Shown here: piece by piece, positions 1 through 7,449 of the stretch
How positions within the stretch are numbered: the first letter of the stretch is position 1
Layout of the letters: every line of letters begins with the position of its first letter
Origin: JBBTWV01 sp038062615
Lineage (GTDB): Bacteria > Patescibacteriota > Gracilibacteria > UBA1369 > UM-FILTER-53-11
Reading direction: 5' to 3'
Length of the DNA: 26,510 bases
Assembly (NCBI GenBank): GCA_038062615.1
Contig: JBBTWV010000049.1
Coordinates: 1-26,510, forward strand
Position numbers and translations under genes: made by a program
Notes under the pieces: generated by a model
The model's database searches: none
The model's input: only the letters and a program-made list of their open reading frames with translations
What the model was told of the DNA's origin: nothing

Positions 1-160
1 CAAGGTAAGTTTTGTTAGGCCCAAAAAGTCGCCTTCCACGCCATACCAATCCATGGTCTAACGGAACATTTCCAAGAGGGAGCCGAATGAAAAAATGCGG
101 CGCCATATTGGCAAAATAGGCCGGGAGCATGAAGTAGAGAGCTTGTAAGATAATCAGCAT
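1..160 (-). CDS. CDP-archaeol synthase (CarS/DUF46)-like protein, N-terminal fragment
   Basis: Reading the minus strand from ATG at 160 to the window edge gives about 53 residues, cut off by the window start. The fragment opens with a hydrophobic helix containing LPAYFANMAP and continues with PLDHGLVWRGRRLFGPNKTY. This closely matches the N-terminus of the CarS/DUF46 family (membrane helix with LPAYxAN, then PxDxGxxxxGRRxxGxNKT). CarS enzymes transfer CMP from CTP to unsaturated archaeal glycerol-ether lipids to make CDP-archaeol in the membrane; bacterial homologues exist and their substrate is often unknown. An in-frame upstream ATG at 190 lies inside the left arm of the 176-449 inverted-repeat element, so the true start is either 160 or 190. 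Family assignment rests on motif recognition only, with most of the gene outside the window. Confidence 0.8.
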   Translation of the reverse strand, partial: MLIILQALYFMLPAYFANMAPHFFIRLPLGNVPLDHGLVWRGRRLFGPNKTYL

Positions 161-175
161 TGAGTCAAAATAATT

Positions 176-449
176 GGAGCTGTTCAGCATAACAGACTTG
201 AAGATGGGAGAAACAAATTTTGTTCAGTTCAAGGAACGACGACGATGGTGTACCTAAGTAGGGTACATCAAGGAGGAGTGACGCAGAAATGGACAAAATT
301 TGTTTCTCCCTTGCGGGTTGCATTGTAGCAGACCTGTCTTCTTTGTTACTCGTCGCTTGTGTACCGCATGGGTACACTGCGCTCCTCGTGCCTAGAATCC
401 AGATCTGCTACAATGCAACCATCCCAAGTCTGTTATGCTGAACAGCTCC
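176..449. repeat. 274-bp nested inverted-repeat (MITE-like) element
   Basis: The outer arms 176-200 and 425-449 are a perfect 25-bp inverted repeat. Between them lie two further long palindromes: a perfect 18-bp stem 206-223/293-310 and a perfect 17-bp stem 316-332/404-420. Each has its own small tip hairpin (248-254/262-268, with one G-T pair; 359-365/371-377). The whole folds as an outer stem with two long arms, cloverleaf-like. It fills the gap between the divergent CarS-like and EEP genes and encodes no recognisable protein. Long terminal inverted repeats suggest a non-autonomous mobile element, but I see no clear target-site duplication. A structured RNA is the alternative. Confidence 0.75.
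431..439 (+). promoter_or_regulatory. Possible outward extended -10 in the right arm of the inverted repeat
   Basis: TG-T-TATGCT at 431-439 matches an extended -10 (4 of 6 in the hexamer). It sits 13 nt before a GTG at 453, the alternative start of the EEP gene. Because the arms are identical, the same box faces left at 186-194, toward the CarS-like gene. No convincing -35 is present. Confidence 0.35.
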
Positions 450-1205
450 CAGGTGAATTACAGAATATTTTTCTTCAATTTACAGTACTTCCTGGGGTTT
501 GATGGTTCCAGAAAGGATTATATCAAAAATTTCCACCGGCTTTTTATGCCGAGCCGGAATTTTAAACGTCGGCTGCTCAAACAGTTGGGGGATTTTCTGG
601 AAAAAGAAAAGCCCGATCTCTGTTGCTTTGTGGAGATTGAAAAGAATGATTTTTTTGCTGAGATTCAGCAGATGCTGGCTAAGTATCCTCAAAATGACAT
701 CCAAAATAAATACCATCCCAATGGTTTTTTGCAGAACTTTAAGGTTTTTCGGGCTAAAGGAAACGGCTTTTTTGCCAAGGATGTGGACAAGGTGAGTCAT
801 CATTATTTTTCTTGCGGCACCAAGCGTCTTATTTATGAAATTGCGCTACCCAATGGTGTCACCGTTTTTATGGCACATTTTTCCTTATTAGCGCGGATTC
901 GCAAAAAGCAGTTGCGCGATATGGCTAAGCTGGTCTCCAAAAAAGAAAATGTGGTGGTTTGCGGTGATTTTAATATTTTTAAAGGATTTTCCGAGCTGGA
1001 AGAATTTCTTCAGGCCACCAAAATGAGAATTCTCAATCGGCCGGACGAACACACCCATCCGCGTATCAAACCCAAAAAACCGCTGAGTATTTTTTTAGTT
1101 TCCCCGGAAATTTCGGCTCCGAATATCCGTGTTATTAAAAGTCTTCCTATCTCCGATCATCTTCCCGTGATGCTTGACTTTGTCGCTCCAGAAGCCCATA
1201 TATAA
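435..1205 (+). CDS. Endonuclease/exonuclease/phosphatase (EEP) family hydrolase
   Basis: This is a 256-aa protein of the EEP fold, which covers DNase I-like nucleases, inositol-phosphate phosphatases and sphingomyelinases. The N-terminal strand YRIFFFNLQYF (residues 9-19) occupies the place of the family's first strand. A Glu-containing strand CFVEIE (64-69) fits the metal-binding Glu, CGDFN (176-180) is the Asp/Asn motif, and SDHLPV (240-245) carries the C-terminal catalytic Asp-His. The usual Asp before the penultimate strand is not obvious (PLSIFLVS). No signal peptide is seen. The ATG at 435 lies within the right arm of the inverted-repeat element; GTG at 453, just before the conserved strand, is a credible alternative. 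The last 59 nt, including the SDH motif, overlap the convergent CDP-alcohol transferase gene. The substrate cannot be read from the sequence. Confidence 0.85.
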   Translation: MLNSSQVNYRIFFFNLQYFLGFDGSRKDYIKNFHRLFMPSRNFKRRLLKQLGDFLEKEKPDLCCFVEIEKNDFFAEIQQMLAKYPQNDIQNKYHPNGFLQNFKVFRAKGNGFFAKDVDKVSHHYFSCGTKRLIYEIALPNGVTVFMAHFSLLARIRKKQLRDMAKLVSKKENVVVCGDFNIFKGFSELEEFLQATKMRILNRPDEHTHPRIKPKKPLSIFLVSPEISAPNIRVIKSLPISDHLPVMLDFVAPEAHI

Positions 1206-1692
1206 TGCACGCATAATTGACGGCCATCATCGCATAGAGAAATTCTAGCCAGAAAGGTCCGTGGAGGAGTATCCAAAAGATAGCTAGGCAGTGGGCAAGT
1301 CCTGCCATTTTATCGCTCCAGAGATGGTTCACATTCCAATGCTTTTTTCGTAAGCGCTGCAGGATAATGGTGAGCAGCGTAAAGATCCGCGGCAATAGCA
1401 AAAGAGTAAGGATGAGTCCGTCATACAAACCTACAAAGAAAAACGCGATCCATGTTCCCCACAAAAAGGCGGTGTCTCCTATGGAATCTAATACTGATCC
1501 CAGAACCGATGTCGCTTTGAGTTTTCGGGCCAGGTAGCCATCAACGATGTCGGTTAAGACGATCACGAGGGCTAAAACAAAGTTCAGAAGCGACGAAGTT
1601 GGGTGCAGGATTCCAAAAAGATAGGGCACCACCAAGACGATGCGTAAAATGGATAACAAATTGGGGAGCCAAAATCTAAGCCAGTGTTGCAT
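1147..1692 (-). CDS. CDP-alcohol phosphatidyltransferase family protein (PgsA-like)
   Basis: This 181-aa integral membrane protein carries the full CDP-alcohol phosphotransferase signature D48-x2-D51-G52-x2-A55-R56-x8-G65-x3-D69-x3-D73. The Asp residues bind two metal ions and the CDP-lipid. The family moves a phosphatidyl-type group from a CDP-activated lipid to an alcohol such as glycerol-3-phosphate or inositol, with release of CMP. Hydrophobic segments flank the motif and continue to the C-terminus, and the length is typical of PgsA/PIS-type enzymes. It lies about 1 kb from a CarS-like gene that would make a CDP-activated lipid, so it could act on archaeal-type or ordinary CDP-diacylglycerol; the acceptor is unknown. 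Its 3' end overlaps the convergent EEP gene by 59 nt. Confidence 0.92.
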   Translation of the reverse strand: MQHWLRFWLPNLLSILRIVLVVPYLFGILHPTSSLLNFVLALVIVLTDIVDGYLARKLKATSVLGSVLDSIGDTAFLWGTWIAFFFVGLYDGLILTLLLLPRIFTLLTIILQRLRKKHWNVNHLWSDKMAGLAHCLAIFWILLHGPFWLEFLYAMMAVNYACIIYGLLERQSQASREDDRR

Positions 1693-1746
1693 GTGTTCAC
1701 TATATAGCGAGTTTTGTAGGACTTCCTAGAGAAAATGTGGTGCTGA

Positions 1747-1755
1747 TGCTATAAT
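1747..1755 (+). promoter_or_regulatory. Extended -10 promoter for the large ATPase gene
   Basis: TG-C-TATAAT at 1747-1755 is a perfect extended -10 element. Its end is 12 nt before the ATG at 1768, placing the predicted transcription start about 6 nt upstream of the start codon. No clear -35 or Shine-Dalgarno sequence is visible. Confidence 0.65.
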
Positions 1756-1767
1756 ATATGGGAATAT

Positions 1768-4359
1768 ATGGAAGAATCTCTCGTCTTTGTTTTGGCCGTT
1801 GTCGTCTTAGTTTTTCTAGGATTTTCCATTCTCTTTGGATTCGCAGCTTGGCGAAGGCGTGCCTATGAGCGGAAGCAAAAGACGACGGTTCTTGGCATTC
1901 GTGTGCCAAAAACAAGCGAAGTCGGGCCCATTGTGGCCGAGCAGATTTTTGCTACACTGCACGGATTTTTTCATGAGCTCTCTTTGTGGGACCTTTTGCG
2001 AGGCCGCCAGCAGGACAAAGTAAGTTTTGAAATTGCTCACACCAGCAGACAGATTAAATTTTATCTTTGGTTTCCAAGCAAATTACGCAATCTTGTGGAG
2101 GGCCAAATTTATGCCCAGTATCCCAACGCGGAAATAGAAGAAATTGAAGATTACGCTGCTTCCGCACCCGTCACCATGACGCAAAATGCCGTGGGTGCCG
2201 AATTAGAATTAGAAGATCCTGCGATATATCCCATTAAGCGCTATTCCCAATTTGAAGATAAACTGACGCGCATTGCCGTAGATCCCATTGCGGGTATCAC
2301 GGCAACACTTTCTAAACTTCATCATGCCGATGATCAGGCTTGGATTCAGGTCGTCATCCGTCCGCTCGACATGAAGTGGCGCATCGTGTACATCAAATGT
2401 TTAAGAATTGTTGCCAAAGGCATTTTTGGCAATATCGAAAGCCTTAAAAAGGCTTATATCCGGCTTTTTATTGCACGAAGTTGGAAGCTCAAATTACTGC
2501 TCTTCCCGCTTTATATTTTCTTTTGGTTCCAGGGCATTACATCGGGCATGAAGCATGGTCTTAATTTTATGGGCGAGGGAAGCGGTGAAGGGGATGATTT
2601 GCGCGAAGAGATGTCCAGCCGCCACGAACGTGAAAGCGATGTGGATGCGGCGATGGATAAAATTTCAAAGCTTCTTTTTGAAGCCACGATTCGCATTGTG
2701 TATGTACCTCACACGTTTGATGCGGAATCTGCCGCCGTGAAAGTGCGAGAAATTGCTGGTGCTTTTAAGCAGTTCAATATTCCCCACCTCAATGGCTTTA
2801 TGTTGGGCAAAATGGAGAGGGGAGCCGGTATTGCTCATGAGTATCAACGCCGTGCATTTGAAAACCCTTTGGTGCTCAATAACGAAGAATTGGCCACGAT
2901 TTATCACTTGCCGCACATGTCGGTGGCAACGCCCAATATTGCCTGGGTGAGATCAAAAAAACTGGAACCCCCGGTGGACTTGCCGACACCCATTAACGTG
3001 GGCGAAGATGCTGGTTTTACGCTCTTGGGGAAGACGAACTTCCGCGGGAGCAGTCAGGAATTTGGCATTAAATCGGGTGATCGTCGGCGTCACATCTACG
3101 TCATTGGTAAGACGGGTATGGGTAAGTCCACACTGCTTGAGAATATGATTTTTTCGGATATTCGCAGCGGTAAAGGCGTGGCGGTAGTAGATCCGCACGG
3201 TGATTTGGCCGATCACGTTTTAGATTTTATTCCTTCCAACCGTACCAACGACGTGGTGCTTTTTGATCCTTCGGATCGCGATTTTCCCGTTGCCTTCAAC
3301 ATGCTGGAGAATATTGATCCTGCCTATAACACGATTGTGGCCTCGGGCCTTGTGGGAATTTTTAAGAAAATTTATGCGGAAAGTTGGGGGCCGCGTCTGG
3401 AACATATTTTGCGAAACACGATTTTGGGACTTTTGGAATATCCCAACACCACCATGCTTGGCATCACCCGAATTTTGCAGGACGTGGAGTTTCGCCGCCG
3501 CGTGGTGAGAAAAATTGAAGATCCTATTGTGAAAAGTTTTTGGGTAAATGAATTTGAGCGTATGGAGCCGCGTATGCGTCAGGAAGCCATTTCGCCGATT
3601 CTCAACAAGGTCGGACAGTTTTTATCCAGCCCTATTATCCGCAATATTGTGGGCCAGCCCAAGAGCTCTATTGATCTGCGTTTTGCCATGGATAATAAAA
3701 AAATTGTTATTGTGAACTTGTCCAAAGGAAAAATTGGTGAGGATAATTCTTCGCTGCTGGGAGCCATGATCATTACCAAGTTCCAGCTGGATGCCATGAG
3801 CCGCGCCAACGTCCCCGAAAAAGAGCGTACCGACTTTTATCTCTATGTGGATGAGTTTCAGAATTTTGCTACGGAAGCGTTTGCCACCATTCTTTCCGAG
3901 GCTCGCAAATATCATCTCAACCTCACCATGGCCAATCAATATATTGCGCAAATGCCAGATGAAGTCCGCGATGCCGTGTTTGGCAATGTGGGTACGCTTA
4001 CTTCTTTTCAGGTTGGTTTTGATGATGCAGAAGCCATCGCCGGCCAGTTTGGCGGAGACGAAACGATGGTGACGGATCTGGTTGCCTTGCAAGTGGGGAA
4101 CACGTATCTTCGCCTGCTTATTGATGGCATGCCAACCCCGGTTTTTTCTATGACGACCTTCCAGCCGCCGGTTTTTGATATTGAGGAAGGCCGCCGCGAA
4201 AAAATATTTAAATTCTGCCGTGAAAGGTACAGCGTGAAACGTGAAATAGTTGAAGATAAAATTAAGCGTTGGAGCGAGACGCAAAAGCTCCAAGATAAAG
4301 GGGATAAAGATGATGACAAAGAACCTGATGCTCCTTCACCAACTCCAACTTCCGTATGA
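1768..4359 (+). CDS. Membrane-anchored VirD4/VirB4-type P-loop ATPase
   Basis: This 863-aa protein begins with a transmembrane helix (residues about 5-27) followed by basic residues. A second hydrophobic segment lies at about 238-258. The C-terminal half is an ATPase of the FtsK/HerA/VirD4 class: Walker A GKTGMGKST at 447-455, a following VVDPHGD strand, and Walker B LYVDEFQNF at about 692-700. Such proteins pump DNA or protein through membranes in type IV secretion and conjugation, and CPR genomes commonly encode a stand-alone version whose partners are unknown. No other type IV secretion gene is present here. The tail (about 835-863) is charged and proline-rich, probably disordered. The stop overlaps the start of the next gene by ATGA (4356-4359), indicating translational coupling. 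The family call is firm; the transported substrate is unknown. Confidence 0.88.
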   Translation: MEESLVFVLAVVVLVFLGFSILFGFAAWRRRAYERKQKTTVLGIRVPKTSEVGPIVAEQIFATLHGFFHELSLWDLLRGRQQDKVSFEIAHTSRQIKFYLWFPSKLRNLVEGQIYAQYPNAEIEEIEDYAASAPVTMTQNAVGAELELEDPAIYPIKRYSQFEDKLTRIAVDPIAGITATLSKLHHADDQAWIQVVIRPLDMKWRIVYIKCLRIVAKGIFGNIESLKKAYIRLFIARSWKLKLLLFPLYIFFWFQGITSGMKHGLNFMGEGSGEGDDLREEMSSRHERESDVDAAMDKISKLLFEATIRIVYVPHTFDAESAAVKVREIAGAFKQFNIPHLNGFMLGKMERGAGIAHEYQRRAFENPLVLNNEELATIYHLPHMSVATPNIAWVRSKKLEPPVDLPTPINVGEDAGFTLLGKTNFRGSSQEFGIKSGDRRRHIYVIGKTGMGKSTLLENMIFSDIRSGKGVAVVDPHGDLADHVLDFIPSNRTNDVVLFDPSDRDFPVAFNMLENIDPAYNTIVASGLVGIFKKIYAESWGPRLEHILRNTILGLLEYPNTTMLGITRILQDVEFRRRVVRKIEDPIVKSFWVNEFERMEPRMRQEAISPILNKVGQFLSSPIIRNIVGQPKSSIDLRFAMDNKKIVIVNLSKGKIGEDNSSLLGAMIITKFQLDAMSRANVPEKERTDFYLYVDEFQNFATEAFATILSEARKYHLNLTMANQYIAQMPDEVRDAVFGNVGTLTSFQVGFDDAEAIAGQFGGDETMVTDLVALQVGNTYLRLLIDGMPTPVFSMTTFQPPVFDIEEGRREKIFKFCRERYSVKREIVEDKIKRWSETQKLQDKGDKDDDKEPDAPSPTPTSV

Positions 4360-5057
4360 ATCGAATCAAACAATTTTGTAATCATTGGTACCGCCAGTGG
4401 AACGAACTGCTGAAAGATAGAAAATTTTTGATCTCGCTTTTTTCCGGTTTGACACTTTTTGTCGTCGCCCTCCTCATCAATTACCAAGCCGTTCTCTACA
4501 CGGAAAGGGTCCCGGTGCTTTCGGTTGGGGATCTTATCCTCGATAACATAAGGACCTACGATCTTCTTTTTATGTATACCTACGGGATTTTTCTCGTCGT
4601 GGCCATTATCATCATCTATCCCATTTTCTTTCGGCCAGATCTCCTCCCATTTACGGCTAAAACAGCCTCGGCTTTCATTATTATTCGCGCTTTTTTCATC
4701 AGCCTTACACACATTGGGGCACCGGAGAATTTTTTCCGCCTTCCCCAGCTGGCGGACCAGCCCGGATACTTGAAATTATTTTATTTAAATGATCTCTTTT
4801 TCTCGGGCCATACCGGGTTTCCCTTTTTGGCATCGCTGCTTTTCTGGGAGAATAAGTACCTTCGATATTTTTTTCTTTTTATGTCGGTGGCTCAGGGTAT
4901 TACGGTGCTGGCCATGCATGTGCACTACTCCATTGATGTCTTTTCGGCCTACTTTATTACCTACACTATTTACGTCGTCAGCGATAAGCTTTTCAACAAA
5001 CTCAACCTTTCATTCCGCGGTATTATTGAAAAGTTAAAAGGTGAACCGAACGTTTAA
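4356..5057 (+). CDS. PAP2_C / sphingomyelin-synthase-like membrane phosphatase or transferase
   Basis: This 233-aa polytopic membrane protein has about six hydrophobic segments. It contains FFSGHTGFP (catalytic His152) and MHVHYSIDVFSAYFIT (His190, Asp194). These match the His-His-Asp triad of sphingomyelin synthase-type PAP2_C proteins (SGHT and HYxIDV). The motif RAFFISLTHIGAPE also fits that family's upstream loop. Family members act on lipid phosphates or move phospho-head groups between lipids at the membrane surface. The gene is translationally coupled to the upstream ATPase and its TAA stop interlocks with the pgk stop (TTAA at 5054-5057). With CarS-like and CDP-alcohol transferase genes nearby, a role in lipid head-group chemistry or lipid-phosphate recycling is inferred. 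The precise substrate is unknown. Confidence 0.8.
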   Translation: MNRIKQFCNHWYRQWNELLKDRKFLISLFSGLTLFVVALLINYQAVLYTERVPVLSVGDLILDNIRTYDLLFMYTYGIFLVVAIIIIYPIFFRPDLLPFTAKTASAFIIIRAFFISLTHIGAPENFFRLPQLADQPGYLKLFYLNDLFFSGHTGFPFLASLLFWENKYLRYFFLFMSVAQGITVLAMHVHYSIDVFSAYFITYTIYVVSDKLFNKLNLSFRGIIEKLKGEPNV

Positions 5058-6244
5058 GCTTGTAGGACTTCAATCCCCGGGAGTTTTTTGCCTTCCAAGT
5101 ATTCCAGCATAGCTCCGCCGCCTGTAGAGATGAAGGTGAATTTTTTCAGTGAAATTCCGCAGCGGTTGAGGGCGTCAATGGTGTCTCCGCCGCCAATAAA
5201 GCTCTGCACAGTGGTTTTTTCAAGCAGTGCCAGGCTGCGTGCCAAATTTCGGGTTCCCCAAGCGAATGGAGTGAATTCATAGAGCCCCATCGGGCCATTC
5301 CAAATGACGGTTCGTGCGGAATTCATGATCTTCATAAAATGTCGCTGAGTTCTGCTCCCAATATCCAAAATTTTCATGTCACCTTCAATATCTTCCAGCG
5401 GAAGATCCAATGTCTGGGCATCCTCTCCAATGGTGTCTGCCACAATAGCGTCCTCAGGCAGAATGATTTTTTGCCGCTTTTTTTCTGCGAGCATGAGGAG
5501 TTCCCGAGCCACTTCAGTTTTAGCCGGTTCGTAGAGCGATTTGCCAATATCGTAGCCCTCCGCTTTAAGAAATGTATTTGCCAACGCCCCTCCAATTAAA
5601 ATAGAATCTGCTTTTCCAAAAAAGTTTTTAATGAGACCGATTTTGGTGGTGATTTTGGCTCCTCCCACCAGCAAAACGACTGGTTTTTTTGGTTTGTGGA
5701 GCAAAGGTTCCAGTGCCTTGATTTCTCGCTCAATCAAAAATCCGCCGTATGACGGAAGATATTTGGCAATACCAGCGGTGGATGCGTGTTTGCGGTGAGA
5801 GGTTCCAAAGGCATCGTTTACAAATACCTCCCCTAAGCTTGCTAGTGTTTTTGTAAAGCCCGGTTCGCAAGCCTCTTCCTCCGCATGAAACCGCACATTT
5901 TCCAAAAGCACCACCTGGCCGTCTTCCATTTTTAAAACGGCTTTCTCTACCGATGCACCAATACAGTCATGGAGTTTTTGGACTTTACGGCCTAAAAGTT
6001 TTTGCAAGCATCTCCCAACAACATCCAATGTTAAACCGCTTACATGCTTACCATCCGGCCTTCCCAAGTGGCTCATGATAATGACTTTTGCTTTTTTGCG
6101 GAGCAGAAATTTTATGGTCGGCAGCGTTCCCTTAATTCTCGTATCGTCTGCCACTTTGCCTTTTTCCAGCGGCACATTAAAATCCACTCGCAAAAGGACG
6201 CGCTTGCCTTTAAGGTTTTTGAGCTGTTTGAGAGTTCGCAACAT
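5054..6244 (-). CDS. pgk: Phosphoglycerate kinase
   Basis: This 396-aa enzyme interconverts 1,3-bisphosphoglycerate and 3-phosphoglycerate with ADP/ATP in cytoplasmic glycolysis. Family hallmarks are visible: GKRVLLRVDFNVPL near the N-terminus, the SHLGRPDG loop, the LLVGGAKITTKIGL hinge region, and the GGGDTIDAL nucleotide-binding motif toward the C-terminus. Length matches the usual size of about 390-400 aa. I place the start at ATG 6244; an in-frame GTG at 6250 would add two residues. It is the last gene of a tight ribE-ribH-pgk operon, 10 nt after ribH, so it is probably transcribed from the ribE promoter. The 3' end meets the convergent PAP2-like gene. Confidence 0.98.
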   Translation of the reverse strand: MLRTLKQLKNLKGKRVLLRVDFNVPLEKGKVADDTRIKGTLPTIKFLLRKKAKVIIMSHLGRPDGKHVSGLTLDVVGRCLQKLLGRKVQKLHDCIGASVEKAVLKMEDGQVVLLENVRFHAEEEACEPGFTKTLASLGEVFVNDAFGTSHRKHASTAGIAKYLPSYGGFLIEREIKALEPLLHKPKKPVVLLVGGAKITTKIGLIKNFFGKADSILIGGALANTFLKAEGYDIGKSLYEPAKTEVARELLMLAEKKRQKIILPEDAIVADTIGEDAQTLDLPLEDIEGDMKILDIGSRTQRHFMKIMNSARTVIWNGPMGLYEFTPFAWGTRNLARSLALLEKTTVQSFIGGGDTIDALNRCGISLKKFTFISTGGGAMLEYLEGKKLPGIEVLQA

Positions 6245-6254
6245 TACCACCAGT

Positions 6255-6674
6255 TTAGAACTTGTTGAGTATATGAATCAACCCCATAGCGCTCTCGTAC
6301 CCTTTATTATGCTCGGGGGCTTCTTGAGCGCGTGCCAGCGCCTGTTTTTGTGTGCGACACATCAACACGCCAAGCATAATAGGGAAGCGCTCTTCTACAG
6401 AAATTTTTTGGATCCCATAGGTTACTCCGCCGCAGACAGCTTCATAATGCTCGGTTTCACCTTTTAATATGCATCCCAACGCCACGATTCCATCAAACTT
6501 TTTAAGATCAATGATTTTTTGCGCAGCAAAAGGAAGTTCAAAAGCCCCTGGAACTTCAAAAACTTTTACTTGATGAGCTTTAAGATCGGCTTTTTGTAGA
6601 GCTTTTTTGGCTCCAGCCACCAACCGGTCAACAATGTCTTTATTAAATTGTGAAGCAAGAATGGCGATGTTCAT
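6255..6674 (-). CDS. ribH: 6,7-dimethyl-8-ribityllumazine synthase
   Basis: This 139-aa enzyme condenses 5-amino-6-ribitylamino-uracil with 3,4-dihydroxy-2-butanone-4-phosphate to give the lumazine precursor of riboflavin. Characteristic motifs are VPGAFELPFA (41-50), GCILKGETEHYEAV (67-80, with the catalytic His76), ERFPIMLGVL, and the C-terminal HNKGYESA phosphate-binding region. It is slightly shorter than the usual 150-160 aa. It follows ribE with a 2-nt gap and precedes pgk by 10 nt in one operon. The upstream riboflavin genes (ribBA, ribD) are not in the window. Confidence 0.97.
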   Translation of the reverse strand: MNIAILASQFNKDIVDRLVAGAKKALQKADLKAHQVKVFEVPGAFELPFAAQKIIDLKKFDGIVALGCILKGETEHYEAVCGGVTYGIQKISVEERFPIMLGVLMCRTQKQALARAQEAPEHNKGYESAMGLIHILNKF

Positions 6675-6676
6675 AT

Positions 6677-7258
6677 TTATACTTTTTTCAGGATGTAACG
6701 GGCAATCAAATCCACTTCAAGGTTGATGACGCTTCCGGCTCCAAGCTCTGCGAGATTCGTTTCTTTGAGGGTGTAGGGGATAAGCGCCACGGTAAAGCTT
6801 CCAGATTTTACACTAGTAACGGTGAGGCTTACGCCATTAAGGGTCACTGATCCCTTCTCCACAATAAAGCGTGAGAGGTTTTTGGGCAGTTCCAATGTCA
6901 TGATCACATCATCTTTTTTTGTTTGATTCATGGCCAGAATTTTTACCGTGTCATCAATGTGGCCGCTTACCATGTGTCCGTCCAAAGAATCTCCCACTTT
7001 AAGAGCCGGTTCAAGATTTACTTTGCCGCCGGACGCTAGGAGCCCAAGGTTCGTGCGTTTGAGCGTTTCAGCAATGGCTTCAACCCCAAAGCTTCCTTTA
7101 CTCTTTTTTACGACCGTAAGGCAGGCGCCATTAATGGCAATGCTATCTCCAGGGCGTGGGTGAAGTTTTTTGCTTCCAATAGTAAAAGCCGTCACGCCCG
7201 TGTGAGACGTGGTTTTGCTCTTTATAACGCCAATTTCCCTAATAATTCCGGTAAACAT
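6677..7258 (-). CDS. ribE: Riboflavin synthase, alpha subunit
   Basis: This 193-aa enzyme dismutates two 6,7-dimethyl-8-ribityllumazine molecules into riboflavin and the pyrimidine precursor. The N-terminus MFTGIIREIG is the family signature and the protein contains two homologous lumazine-binding domains (about 1-95 and 96-190), each with a conserved G-S/V-T-L-NG-SLTV-type motif. Length is typical. It heads the ribE-ribH-pgk operon and has a good promoter (TTGACA at 7292-7297, TATACC at 7268-7273) whose -10 ends 9 nt before the ATG, so the transcript is probably leaderless. Confidence 0.97.
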   Translation of the reverse strand: MFTGIIREIGVIKSKTTSHTGVTAFTIGSKKLHPRPGDSIAINGACLTVVKKSKGSFGVEAIAETLKRTNLGLLASGGKVNLEPALKVGDSLDGHMVSGHIDDTVKILAMNQTKKDDVIMTLELPKNLSRFIVEKGSVTLNGVSLTVTSVKSGSFTVALIPYTLKETNLAELGAGSVINLEVDLIARYILKKV

Positions 7259-7267
7259 GGCTTCTAC

Positions 7268-7297
7268 GGTATACGGCTCGGCTCAAGAAGTTGTCAA
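7268..7297 (-). promoter_or_regulatory. Promoter of the ribE-ribH-pgk operon
   Basis: On the minus strand, TTGACA (7297-7292) is followed after 18 nt by TATACC (7273-7268), 9 nt before the ribE ATG. The -35 is perfect and the -10 matches at 4 of 6. The predicted transcript starts within about 2 nt of the start codon. No FMN riboswitch precedes ribE. Confidence 0.6.
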
Positions 7298-7449
7298 TGA
7301 ATGTTCTGTACCCCCGCTAGATTTTTAATTATAAACCAAAAAAGTCATTTGTAAATAAGGCGATTTTTCATAATTAATTCATAAAAAGTTTAGAGAAATT
7401 TCATAAACCTTTGTTATGCTCCCGCCACTTATTTCTTAATTTTTTATTT

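Noticed and set aside
165..377. 70-aa minus-strand open frame
   Set aside because: Lies wholly inside the nested inverted-repeat element; no protein-like features.
4357..4359. UGA recoded as glycine
   Set aside because: UGA ends several genes exactly where overlaps or neighbouring starts demand a stop (4359, 13098, 14824, 15823), so the standard bacterial code fits.
3622..4712. Long minus-strand open frames (223 and 234 aa) opposite the ATPase and PAP2-like genes
   Set aside because: They lie antisense to strongly coding genes with recognisable motifs, show no domain features, and arise from codon bias on the other strand.
7259..7449. FMN riboswitch near ribE
   Set aside because: The gap upstream of ribE has a promoter directly at the start codon and no conserved RFN-type multi-stem structure.
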